64,000 nt of DNA from Flabesymbios commensalis. Its lineage: Eukaryota; Annelida; Polychaeta; Terebellida; Flabelligeridae. A model generated the notes under the pieces. That model was not told the DNA's origin. It saw nothing but the letters and a program-made list of their open reading frames with translations, and did no database searches. A program made the position numbers and the translations under genes. Below, one piece after another: positions 12,164 to 23,194 of the stretch (its first letter is position 1; each line of letters opens with the position of its first letter). The stretch covers positions 19,987,970-20,051,969 of the forward strand of contig OZ024915.1 of NCBI GenBank assembly GCA_964017125.1. Direction: 5' to 3'.

Positions 12164-12363
12164 NNNNNNNNNNNNNNNNNNNNNNNNNNNNNNNNNNNNN
12201 NNNNNNNNNNNNNNNNNNNNNNNNNNNNNNNNNNNNNNNNNNNNNNNNNNNNNNNNNNNNNNNNNNNNNNNNNNNNNNNNNNNNNNNNNNNNNNNNNNNN
12301 NNNNNNNNNNNNNNNNNNNNNNNNNNNNNNNNNNNNNNNNNNNNNNNNNNNNNNNNNNNNNNN
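12164..12363. other. Assembly gap of 200 N
   Basis: Exactly 200 N, probably a placeholder length. Open frames through it are meaningless. Just after it (12372-12384) the word TGGTGCCGAGACC resembles a retroelement primer-binding site, but this is weak. Confidence 0.98.
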
Positions 12364-13078
12364 GTTTACATTGGTGCCGAGACCAGGATTTGTGTCACGG
12401 ATAAAACCAGTTTACAGTGTGTTGGCTTTGATGCCAGCCACAGCGCCCATGTTCCCGACACTGGGGTCGTAATCTATAAAGTACATACTCACGGAGCTAC
12501 ATGTAGCTGATACAATGAAGTATGGGGGAGGGGGTCTTGTGTAGCATTTTTTTTCACCGAGTAGCCATTTAAAAGGAATTCCGGTGACGTCACTGTGTTT
12601 CACAGAATAGGCCTAAAGGTAGGCCTACATTTCTAGAGGGTCATGCACCGTTCAATCGGTGGGGGGGGGGGGGGTATTTTACAATCAAACCCCGGACAGG
12701 CTCTTTATGAAATAAATAATAAATTTCAAGACCTGGACTAGCTGGCCTAATCATTTTTCTCCACGCGTCACCGATCCCTACGTGTTGAAATTATGCGGGG
12801 ATAAATAATCCAGCCCCCCTCTCCCCCCCCCGGCGATTGAATAGTGCCCCCTAACAGTTTTGTTGACAACAATTATATAATTGATTTAAATGCCTGCAGT
12901 GGGTCTCATATGCATGGTGACTTGAAGTTCTCGGAACGTGGGAACTTTTGAACGTGGGAACTTCTCGATATAGGGCCTATTAGGCCTACTTGAAGTATAA
13001 ATGTTTGGTTACTAGCCTGTCTGACAATTCGTTTCCATTTTCGGGCTGTGACTGGCGACCTTGCCAGCTATTTGGTTA

Positions 13079-13618
13079 GGGTATCTCGAAAACCCCCTCG
13101 ACCTCCTCACCCCTTGACCCACGACCCTCGACCCACGACCCTCGCGTCGATTTTTAAAAAGTTTCTGTTTATTCATATAATTATAACTTTTGTATAGTAA
13201 TAAAATTCGGAAAACTTATACCCGGCAAACACGAGGCAATGTTGTACTAATGTTGGCCGGCTGTCTTCAACATCGGCACAACAGTGTGTCAATGCCTCGT
13301 GTTAGCTGGGTATAGGCCTCCTGTGATGCTAACCTGGCTATCAAGTGATGTGGAACCAATGTCAGGTCAATGTTGGCTGACCGTTTGTTACGCTGGTACA
13401 GTATTCAAGCATGATCAAGGGCTGGCATATATATTGGTATAGTGCCGCTCCCCCATACATGCACGAGGCGTTCAGCCAATGTTAGGCCAGCGTCGCAGAC
13501 GGTTAGCCAACATTGAACTGATATTGGTTCCCGAATTTTATAATTAGACATAAATAATAAATAAAGTCGAGGGTCGTGGGTCGAGGGGCGAGTGGGTCGA
13601 GGGGGTTTCGAGATATCC
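13079..13618. mobile_element. 540-bp inverted-repeat element with 9-bp target duplication
   Basis: Ends GG(G/A)TATCTCGAAA...CCCCTCGACC are inverted and rich in CCCACGACCCTCGA words. Both flanks carry ATTTGGTTA (13070-13078 and 13619-13627). A 9-bp duplication fits Mutator-like DNA transposons, but there is no coding sequence, so that is inference. A smaller hairpin element lies inside it at 13217-13314. Confidence 0.75.
13217..13314. mobile_element. ~98-bp hairpin element (CCCGGCAAACACG family)
   Basis: Ends TATACCCGGCAAACACGAGG and the near-complement CCTCGTGTTAGCTGGGTATA. The interior has 'atgttggcc' words. It is a member of the family listed at 18.5, 31.5, 38.9, 41.8, 44.1, 55.7 and 57.1 kb. 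Confidence 0.75.
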
Positions 13619-13830
13619 ATTTGGTTACCATCTAATGGGATAAAAAATATGTTGTTGTGGATGGAGGGGGTTGTGGATCGAGGGGTTGTGGGTCGAGGGA
13701 CTTGTTGGTCGAGGGTTGTGTGTGATGATTCGAGGGGATCGAGGGGGTTTTGAAGGTTAAACCCAATATCAGCCGGCTGTGTCTACCAAGAGAACAGCAC
13801 CTGGTGGACAACTGTCCCAGTAAATAGTCA

Positions 13831-14480
13831 GGGCCCATTTTTCAAAAAGAGGCATTTTTAAACTTTGTAAGGCATTTCTTAGTAGAATTTGTCATGCAGT
13901 TGTTTTCACACAATTCGGATATCCTGATTCCAAATCTGCCCCATGCCAAGCTCTATTTTCAGTTTTTCCCTTTCAAAATTGCAAAACAAAATGGCCGCCA
14001 AAATAGCAGATAAAGTCTCAATTATCATGATTATACATCATGTCTGGGTGCACAGCGGACACACAAACTTGACTTTCGTGTTCAAAATAACATTTTTGTT
14101 TTGAGGAATTTTATGTTCTAAAACCTGGTCAACTATCACACAAAAAATCCAAGATGGCCGCCAATAATACAGAAAGTACCATAACGTTTTTCTAAAAGTC
14201 ATAGAGAGTTGTTTTGGTGGCTAAATATAGGTTTCTAATACCAATAAACTAGTACAATACTGTAATAACCTCTAACTTTTATATTACATGTAGTTTCAGG
14301 GGGAAATCCAAGATGGCTGCCAATTATACAGCAAGTACTGTAACCATTTTTCTAAATGTTGTAGGAAGTTATTTTTGGCGCTTAAATAGTTTTCTGATAC
14401 AAAAAAATTACACAGCATCAAACAACTCAACTTCCATGTTACATGTAGTTACGGGGAATGCAAAAAATATGATTAATATA
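13831..14480. repeat. Dispersed repeat with AAGATGGCCGCC words, copy 1
   Basis: 13831-14000 is the inverted counterpart of 17465-17635 (shared GGGCCCATTTTTC, 'gattccaaatctgccccatg', 'aaaatggccgccaaaat'). It continues as two ~160-bp units beginning 'atccaagatggc' at about 14148 and 14306. No coding capacity. Confidence 0.7.
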
Positions 14481-14779
14481 AAACAACACATTAACTATGA
14501 GGAAATTGCACAAAAGTAGCATGTGTTACTTTCATCACTGTAGCTACATAGGCTCGTTGCGTATATCTCAGATTCGCATGAATGCCATCATCTTGAATAA
14601 TGATAATGCTAGAATAGTCACCCTCATCAATATGTTGATCATAAATTTGTGCAGCTTCGGTATTGATGTGGTGACTCCTTGATAGGACGCCATTGGCTAC
14701 TTTCTCGTGGTCCTAATTCACACTTAATCAAACTAAATGTGATAGTTCTTCAGGTTGAGCAGGACGCTTTTACACGAGT

Positions 14780-15300
14780 ACTAGTTGCAGTTGTCCACCA
14801 ATGAAGCTCCAACCACAATCTCATAGATATTTATAATATTGTTATCTGGCCAGAGCTGTATTTATTGCAAAACAGGCCTAAAATAAAACGGAAACAATAT
14901 CCACTTTTTGTGGCAGGGGTTCTTGACGAAGAGGATACATTGAATACTCCAATTGGCTTAAGTTCTAGTTCTGGGTGTTTATGAATTAATTTAAATGTCT
15001 TTCTTTTAGAATTGATGTGCTGGTGTTGTGGGAGCCATTGAAAAGGTTGAGTGGTACGATAAATGTCACCAGTTCTAGGTTCACACAGCTAGACATTACT
15101 ATGATGAGAACGTTTCGAAAGCAGAATGAGCAAGTTTACATCAGTTCCCACGACTACCTCATTGTCAGTATCTGACAGTTGGTTGCCGTAATAACATTTA
15201 ACGTCCCATCATGTACCTCAGTATTTTTCACACCTAAATACCAGTGTTCATTGAATATTTGAATGGCATTGTTCTTTACCAAAAGTGGTGAATTTGAACA
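14780..15300 (-). pseudogene. Weak coding remains, minus strand
   Basis: One minus-strand frame reads SDTDNEVVVGTDVNLLILLS. This resembles the 'V(L)xGxDTDLLxLL' strand found in large multi-copy invertebrate proteins, possibly related to the degraded element at 45-49 kb. A further mostly open stretch (ELELKPIGVFNVSSSSRTP) follows. It is broken and short, so the family link rests on pattern memory only. Confidence 0.3.
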
Positions 15301-15496
15301 TTGAACTGAAACTGTACTGCCCTCCCCCCTGATTCTGTACTTTATCTGTTATATATTCATCTGAGATAACTTCGCAGTGTGCATGGAAATGCTTTTGATG
15401 TAGGATACATGTGTCTTGCATAGATTATTAGAAGATCAATGTTTATTACAAAAGAATATAATAGATAAGTAATAAATACTCTGTATGAATGATAAT

Positions 15497-15968
15497 TAAT
15501 CTACTATGTCTGGAGGAGACATATAGTTATTAGGGACCTAAATATCTACACGTCCATCATATGATTTCATCACTTTATATATGGTAAGACTTATTGTCTT
15601 TAACATTGATACCTCTTCCTTCAAAATAGGGTGGTCACTCCCATACCACTTCAAGACACAACTGAACCTGTTGGGTTATTGTATATTATGTGAGAGTGAG
15701 AGTTTTCTATCTAATTATGGTGACTTGTTCATGACACTCTGTAGCATTTAGTTGCCAATTAATCTACTATGTCTGGAGGAGACATATAGTTATTAGGGAC
15801 CTAAATATCTTCACGTCCATCATATGATTTCATCACTTTATAATTATATGGTAAGACTTATTGTCTTTAACATTGATACCTCTTCCTGCAAAATAGGGTG
15901 GTCGCTCCCATACCACTTCAAGACACAACTGAACCTGTTGGGTTATTGTATATTATGTGAGAGTGAGA
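15497..15968. repeat. Direct repeat of ~210 bp (two units)
   Basis: 15497-15705 and 15760-15968 match almost base for base ('aatctactatgtctggagga' to 'attatgtgagagtgagag'), with a 263-base offset. Small differences include a short insertion in the second unit. Recent tandem duplication; no gene is seen. Confidence 0.9.
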
Positions 15969-15969
15969 C

Positions 15970-17280
15970 CTTATATCTGATCAGAAGCATGCATGACCAG
16001 AACCTACTGATTCCTCATACATTCTAACATATCACGACCACATCTAGAAAGTTTCTGTATGTTATGTTAATCTTCATAAAAACATCCTGATCGTGCTACG
16101 AACGGTATTATTGCCCCAATTACCACATATTCTGCATCATATCTTGTTGCAATAGTGTACCCAATAATCTTTGGTGACTAGTTCATGACAGTCTATAGCA
16201 TTTAGTTGCCAAGACTAGGTTAGTTACTAACATCTTCTGACCATGGTGTATGTTCATACTACATTTATGAAATAAATTCAACGTCAGTATTTTCAACATT
16301 ACCCTAGCGTGTCCTCAACCATCAATCTTATATGCTCAAAACATATATAAGTCAACTTCTGCACCAAGTTACAGATTTCCAATATCGTGAAATTGTATTT
16401 TATCATAGTTATTGATGATGATATCATTTATCTCATTCAAGTTAGGGGAGTAGAAATATGTGTAGCCTACATTACGGTTTTGTGTGGATCTTTGAGCCGA
16501 TGGGTGGGACTTTATTCGTTCAATTATGTTTGAAAACTGTGCTATCAGCGCATTACCAGGCTTTTGTACGGTATCTATTCTGATCAAAAATATAAAAATT
16601 AAGATGATACTATTATCATGATTATGTAGATTGTCAATCCGATTGAGAAACATATTTTTATGTGATGTGCACGTTTTAACCAGCACAATATACCTAGTTA
16701 CTAGAATCATAAAAAATTTAAATTTAAGCGACTTCTTGTCTCAATACGAACGGAACATGTATGTGTGTCATTATTGCCATGGTTATGCAGACCACCTTGA
16801 TGGATTAACTTCATGTTTTGCTTAACCCTAGTACAGGGCTTGGGCAGGAGGGTGCCACCCGTGGCCAACGTACATTTAAATTATTGCTTTCTTCCTTACG
16901 GTACTGTAAAAACACGTTGCAGGTGGATAGGCCACATACTAATAGGGCTAGAAAGGATATATGGTGAGCGACAGGTTATCTAGTGCCGGACAGTGATCAA
17001 CAATCATAAAATAGTTTTTGTCAATAGTCTAAACATTTTTACAGCATGCCGGATATTACGTTTGTTTCCCTCGTCTTCTAAAAGTGAAATAATGACTTCA
17101 TTATATAAATCATTATTATTACACTGGCCTACGATGTGTCGTTTTCCTTGCGCAACATTTGTTTTTTCCCCCATAACTTTGTGAAATATTGATAATCGAT
17201 GTTATCACGGCTCTGAATTGGTTTCCCGGGTGTGAGAAACCTATATGTAGACACCAAAAACACATCTCTACGTAATTTTG
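15970..17280. other. No supported gene
   Basis: A 113-residue open frame on the minus strand (16369-16710) has a plausible composition but no family resemblance that I recognise. The remaining frames are short. Confidence 0.35.
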
Positions 17281-17299
17281 AAGCAAAGTTATAGTACAT

Positions 17300-17635
17300 T
17301 GCCTTGCAGTGGCAGCCATTTTGGATTTTGTCCTCTAGCGGCAAACACACAAGGTGAAATTCAGGGGACTTTAAGTATGTTGCTCAGGTGGGTTTTAATA
17401 CACCGAAATGATGTTTTATATTCATTGTAAGCCAAGCCTTGATGTAATGTTGTGACATTTTCATCAATTTTGGCGGCCATTTTGTTTTTGAATTTTGAGT
17501 AGGAAAAACACAAAATTTAGCTTGGCATGGGGCAGATTTGGAATCAGCGCTCCCAAATTGTGTAAGAACCACTGCATGCCAAATTCTACTAAAAAATGCC
17601 TTACCAAGTCAGAAATTTTGAAAATGGGCCCTGAC
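17300..17635. repeat. Dispersed repeat, copy 2 (inverted)
   Basis: Inverted relative of 13831-14040 ending in GGGCCCTGACT. It includes 'ggcagccattttggatttt' and 'ggcggccattttg', the reverse of the AAGATGGCCGCC word. Confidence 0.7.
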
Positions 17636-17869
17636 TAAAACACAAAACATTTGTATAATACTTAAACAACGTCGGCCCAACGTCTTAGACGCTAGGGTAG
17701 TAGTATAACGTTTTACAAAGCCAAAAGGCAGTAACTACAATTGATCACAAGTGAACAGTTAATGCATATTAGCTTTCCCCGGCACCATCGCCGCCCTTCG
17801 CTTTGTACTTCTACAGCTCCAATTAGACTGTTATGACGACGATCTCAGCCCTATTAGCACAGGGGGAAT

Positions 17870-18060
17870 GGACCCATTTTTGGAGTTGAGTTGACACTTA
17901 AATTCCTAGAGATAAAAAATATATCAAGGGAAAGGTTTAAGTCTCTAGTTTATGGTGGCATATATCGTTTTTGCCGTACGTGGTCGATTTTTTTTTAAAC
18001 GTACGTTTGTGACGTCATGTCGCTATGGCAATGAAATCATTTTATGAACCAAATTGGCCA
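17870..18060. repeat. Dispersed repeat carrying TGACGTCA-type site, copy 1
   Basis: Inverted relative of 42440-42570 and 42840-43000; shared words are 'cgtacgtttgtgacgtcatg', 'ggtcga' and 'ctctagg/cctagag'. Each copy keeps a GTGACGTCA core, the CREB/ATF-type palindrome. Functional binding is not shown. Confidence 0.6.
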
Positions 18061-18509
18061 GATAAACTACGAAACAGGGGTCTTGTTCAAGCCACTGCTC
18101 GGTATTAGTATGATGCGTGGCGATTCTTAATGTTTCAGCACATACTACGCATACCTGGCAATAGTTATATATTCATTATGTCGTAAATTCACATTTAATG
18201 ACCATAAAATTACATAAGTCTTTGATACAAGCGAATACATTGTTTTAGAAAAATAATGCACGCGAAATATTGTTGAAAATAAAGTTGTGTGTTATATCTT
18301 TATAATTCTGATTACGGAGACCCTTGTAATACATCATTGGAAAGGTATTAATCTCGACATTTGCGTAAGCTAGCGGTAGTAACGTCAAAATAATCATATG
18401 GTGAATACAGCGCTCTTTTATGACGTCATAGTTTTTCGTATTTAACAACCTTACCTTTGATTTATCCACTATTTATCACTAGGTGGGTCTTCACGACTCG
18501 CTCAGCATA

Positions 18510-18622
18510 CCCCAGTATACACAACACGTTGACCCAATGTTGCCCTTATGTTGGACCAGCGACAAAGACGGTGGGTCAACGTTAATGCAACATTGGCTGA
18601 ACGTCTCCTGTTTGCTGGGTCT
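18510..18622. mobile_element. Hairpin element of the CAGCAAACA family
   Basis: The right end reads ACGTCTCCTGTTTGCTGGG. The centre has 'ttggaccagcgacaaagacg' and a 'gtcaacgttaatgcaacattgg' arm facing 'acacgttgacccaatgttgcc'. Open frames over it on both strands are artefacts of the inverted repeat. Confidence 0.7.
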
Positions 18623-18624
18623 GT

Positions 18625-20640
18625 CACCCATGCCCTCTGTTCACTGTCCCCGATATAACAAAAAAAGGCCACATTTGGGTGGAAATATGCTCTAGAATGC
18701 ATCATGTGAAGTCTTAATTAAATTTGAAAATTTCTCGAAGAGCATGCCTCAGACCCCTCTAGACTGTAAATAAAGGAGGCTGACTGAGTCTGATATATGA
18801 TAGGCGCCTCCTGTCAGTCAAATCTTGGATCCGTCAATTAGTGTATGATAGTGTTATGTATAACACGATTTGAAGGCAACAAAAACATCAATTTATTTTC
18901 AATTGGCTTTCATACAATAAATTATTTCATTACTTGTGTATATATAAGTAATAGATAGAACGGCTGCTATACTCACTTTTTTTTCGCTGTTGTGGGGGAA
19001 AATATGTGCTGAATCGTGTTATTTAAAATTTGCTGACAAGGATCTTGTTGACAAAATGAAACCAATGGATTCTGTGATAGATTAAACCAAAAAATTAAAC
19101 TTAAGGAAAGATATGGTTAATTTACGCAACCGAGGATACTAAAAGCTGTTTTTTTCAGGAATTATACCGGGGCATCCACCCACACGAATGTCTAAAAATC
19201 CTTAAAACCTGCCTTGTGTTTGTTTTAAATTCAATATGGCCGCCATCACGGTAACGCCATTTTTGGTACACCCCATGCATTTTTATAATTTGAAAATAAT
19301 TCATTGTGTGTTTATCCAGGATTTGAGGTACGAGAAGGAATAATATCAGTTTTTTCCTTAATACTTATCCAAGATTATCGCAATATTGTATAAGTGATAA
19401 TAATAATATGCCGTAACTATCTCGTTCTTGAACCTAAAATGTCTTTTTGGGACTATTTTCAAGCCTATGAAGTATATATGTTATTATATTGTATTTATCA
19501 ACATAAATATCAATATTTACAAAATCGTCGCCATTGTAGTTAATTCTACCATTGTGGTTGACGCTTTGGATCGTTTTTAACTGATTTTTCACTATAAATA
19601 TTGATTGAGATTTATGAAATGTACATAATTTTATCTCTAGTAAACCATTAATTATAAACTATAACACGTCTAATTTAAAAAGTAGGCATATTTGCGTCGG
19701 CAAAACCTGCCTCAAATAAATAAACACGCAGCGATTAATGGCAAGATAATTATGACCGCACATATATATCGATTTTAATATCACTTGAGTGAAATGGGTG
19801 AAATCATAAACAGATTTAGCTACATTTTCAATATTTGCACAGAGGAAGTAACAAAAAGATGTTATTATTGTAACATAATAAAAATGACCTGTACTCGAAA
19901 ATACATTAAAAATAATAAAATAAAATAGGTCTATTATAGCAGGCGCAATACAAATGTCGTCGATTTGTGTCATTCACCTGGAATTACAGCCAATTGGACA
20001 AGAGTGCACAAAGGGTTAAAGTATAATTGCAATTATGTATAGATTAGATTGATGCTGAAGATATCGATACGCGGGGATCAACCACACGCTCTACAGAGTT
20101 ATTCTGTCACGTGTGATGTCTCTGAAAACAAAACCACATGGTTGGTAGGGCTGGAAACCATGTGTTGCTTGTTATGTGGTCACCAATCTATGTCATTTTT
20201 TTCACATTATCAGTTTGAGTGGATTCGCTCACAAATACCATTATATTCAGAAACCGTACAGTATTTCCAATAGTATTAATGTCCAAGCATTCCCTTAGAA
20301 CATGATATTAGTATGGTTATACGTTTGAAATTGGCCTTAAAGGGGATGCATTAACATGGGATGGGGTAAATTACCATATTGTATTTATCCTACCGATTTA
20401 TAACCAGAATATTGTTATTTATTAGTAAAAATGAGTTATCATGCATGTTATACACTGTTTGCACAATTTTGCGCATAAGCAGGACTCCCAACTAAATAGT
20501 TCAGTTTTTAGTCACTGTGTGGGGTGTTGCTATTGGGAAAGGTGTATTGTGACACACATATAACATGTCGTTAAAGGTCGCTAGGCATCAACATTCCAAT
20601 TGCAGTGTCTTACGAATTTAAACTATTGTTTGCTCAGCCT
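18625..20640. other. AT-rich, no gene recognised
   Basis: One ATGGCCGCC word at about 19236 is the only recurring motif. Open frames at 19659-19973 (minus) and 20049-20273 (plus) have no coding signature. Confidence 0.4.
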
Positions 20641-20649
20641 GACTACTCA

Positions 20650-21080
20650 CATTTTAAAGTGATGAGTCACATAATACCATGTCCTAACGATATACCGCCA
20701 TATTCTGACAATAAAATGTCATATTCTTACATTATACTGCCGCATCCCGACATTGTAATACACATCCTGGTCTCAACATAGTGATAGTGCCATGCACAGT
20801 GATATAATAATGACGGTAAACTGTTTTATCTTGACTTTATAGTGCATATTCTGACTAGTGCATAGTGTGTCATATCCAGATATTAAAATGACATTTAATG
20901 ATGCCAAACATGCCTACTTTTACATTATAATGCAAAATCATGACATTATAATGTCATATCATTAATACAAATTACTTTACTTAAAAAATTCGTCCCCTGA
21001 CTATACACTGCACCACATCCTGACATAAAAATGTCATTTCTTGACAACAAATGCCACATGATGACGCCATACTGCCATGG
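20650..21080. repeat. Degenerate minisatellite, ~27-bp unit
   Basis: The phrase 'cctgacattataatgccat' recurs with drift ('tctgacaataaaatgtcat', 'cccgacattgtaatac', 'atgacattataatgtcat', 'cctgacataaaaatgtcat'). It is old and heavily diverged. Confidence 0.65.
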
Positions 21081-21109
21081 CTATGCTGGTAGCCAGTGTA
21101 CGCACTGAG

Positions 21110-21230
21110 ATCAACAATTTCATGAAAAATGCCAGGGTAACCCTGTTCAAATGATAAATTCAGTGATAAAGACTGGCGTCTAAATACCCACGTAAATGCA
21201 TTATTCGAATCAGATGTAAATATGTCATTG
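21110..21230. repeat. Dispersed repeat, copy 1
   Basis: Matches 53055-53165 inside intron 2 of the transporter ('caacaatttcatgaaaaatg', 'cctattcaaatgat', 'gcattattc'). It is a diverged pair in the same orientation. Confidence 0.65.
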
Positions 21231-22500
21231 TAAAATAAAATTCATTGATCAAACAATGACGCCTGAATTCATTGCGCAATCGATCGTTCGCGCACCGGAT
21301 TTTTGGGGCACAACTTTACGAATGGCAATGTTTCGCACACAGCATCTGTTATTACGGACTAAATGGGAAGTTAAACTGTTATGAAATGACATTTTGTGAG
21401 TCAACATTGAATTCCATATGACATTTGCACTCTCAGAAACAATATCGTGGATTTTAATATCATGCTTCAGGCAGTCGAGCGCTGATTTCTCCTGATTATA
21501 TTAGGCCTACCGTAGTATTAAAAATATCAATATGGAGCTCACATAACTTAGGTATCCTGCTTGTAACAAGACGCTTTGTTAATAGTATAATGCATTCTGA
21601 AACTATGTTTTTTCCATATCTAGGGATACTATAGGCCTACACTAAGTAACTACAAAAAAAAAATTTGATAACTAGTATCTTGCCAGGTATTTATTGTGAA
21701 AATGTGTGGCTCCCTGACATTAATCCCTCAAAAAGGCAACTTGTTTGTGTTTCAGGTGATATTTTTCGATGAAAAACGGGGTGAATATGAATGCATTGCT
21801 GTGGCGCACCACCAAGATACTGCGCCACTACAAACCGGTCCGTTGAAACAATGCATCACAAATCGGCGCAGTTACATTTTAAAGCCTTGTTAGCAGCTTC
21901 CATTCTTTCTGCTGTTCGTTTCTAGTCACCCCACCGTTCCTATTCATCTTATTCTATTTTATTATGAAGATTCCATATTTTTGTGGGAAATGTTCAGTTG
22001 TTTGTTTTAAATATACTTGTTTGTTCCTGTTCACCCCATGTTTGGGTTATGCCTATAAGGGACTGCGGTAGACAAAATGTTAATGTTCCTATTTACCCCG
22101 TTTTGGGGATGACTCGGAACATCGCAGTCGTTTTTTCTAAAATACCACCATAAGACACCCCATGTGTATGGGCATAAATCTCCCGTAAAATATTTCGAGG
22201 AAAATAGTTAAAACTCTTTTTTGTTCAAATCCCCCACAAAGACATACCCCTGGAACATGAGTTTATTTAACAAAAATCGTAATGTACTATTTCAAGTAGA
22301 CCCTCATAAGCAACCATTAGAAGCGGCTTCATAAAACTTGGCACATAGCTGTATAACCCTCAGAGTTTTAATGTGGCATAGATGTGAGATGACACTAAGG
22401 TCATTTCAACTCTTCAATGACATTTCAAGTCAAATAAACTTTTAATGCATTGAGAACATGGCCGGCTAAATCCTCATATCTGAATTATGCTTAAAACAAA
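21230..22500. other. No gene or repeat recognised
   Basis: Mixed-composition sequence with short open frames only. Confidence 0.35.
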
Positions 22501-22506
22501 CGTTCC

Positions 22507-23190
22507 TATAGTGTAGGCTCATATGTCACATATAACACTTCCGTGCAATTTGTCTGTTAAAATTGATTTTTCACTTGATTTTGACTCAAAATATCATGAA
22601 AATCAAGAGAAAAAGGAATTGCATTTTTTTATAGGTCGATAAAAAGGCTCAAATGGCGAAATCAAAGATGGCCGCCAAAGTATATAAAATTAAACATATT
22701 TACGAATAATTTTGCAACTACATACGCTAGAGACATAAATAATATGTCTATTCTTATGTTGTCAGGTATGAGAAAGCCAATTTTTTCATTAGTTTTTAGA
22801 AAAAAATATTGTAAAGTCTATATTTGTGCAAATATGAACAAAAACAAGCGGATATCGCAGTGAAACTGCGGCTAACATTGTTTTGGCTGATAGTTTTTTT
22901 CCTGTTTTGATTATGCTTGGCTGGTTCCCCTATGGAGATATATGGGCGGATGTGGAACTCTTATCCTTGTGGATGTTTTTTTGTAAAACATGAAATTCAA
23001 AATGGCTGCCATGAAATCACTGAAGTCATATTTTCCATAATATTTTTTATCAGGAACTACAATAAAACAAATCCTACCATCATTCGACATCATTATATTG
23101 CCTAAAATGCTACGATAAGCTTTATTATATATATTCCCAAGTAAATTACATACCGGCACATCTATTCATTATATGCGTGTAGTAAGCCTA
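22507..23190. mobile_element. Dispersed ~640-bp element, copy B
   Basis: Partner of 5379-6010. This copy seems complete: it starts 'tagtgtaggctcatatgt' and ends near 'agtaagcctacacat', whose complement (ATGTGTAGGCTTACT) gives a short imperfect terminal inverted repeat. The AAGATGGCCGCC word is kept. Non-coding. Confidence 0.7.
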
Positions 23191-23194
23191 CACA

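Larger units (their letters stand above)
12790..13770. repeat. Dispersed repeat, copy 1 (host of nested insert)
   Basis: 12800-13010 and 13619-13760 together align with 37370-37745 (shared 'gattgaatagtgcccc', 'ttgacttgaagt' type words, then 'atgggataaa' and GTGGGTCGAGGG repeats). The middle, 13079-13618, is a separate element. The GTGGGTCGAGGG-type minisatellite is G-rich on the plus strand. Confidence 0.7.

Noticed and set aside
12372-12384. TGGTGCCGAGACC as retroelement primer-binding site
   Set aside because: Suggestive only; the adjacent sequence is in the gap and no matching terminal repeats or coding remains could be tied to it.
12112-12510. Open frames across the N gap
   Set aside because: The translated region is mostly N; no coding claim is possible.
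16369-16710. 113-codon minus-strand open frame
   Set aside because: Composition is not clearly coding, and no motif or splice context was recognised.
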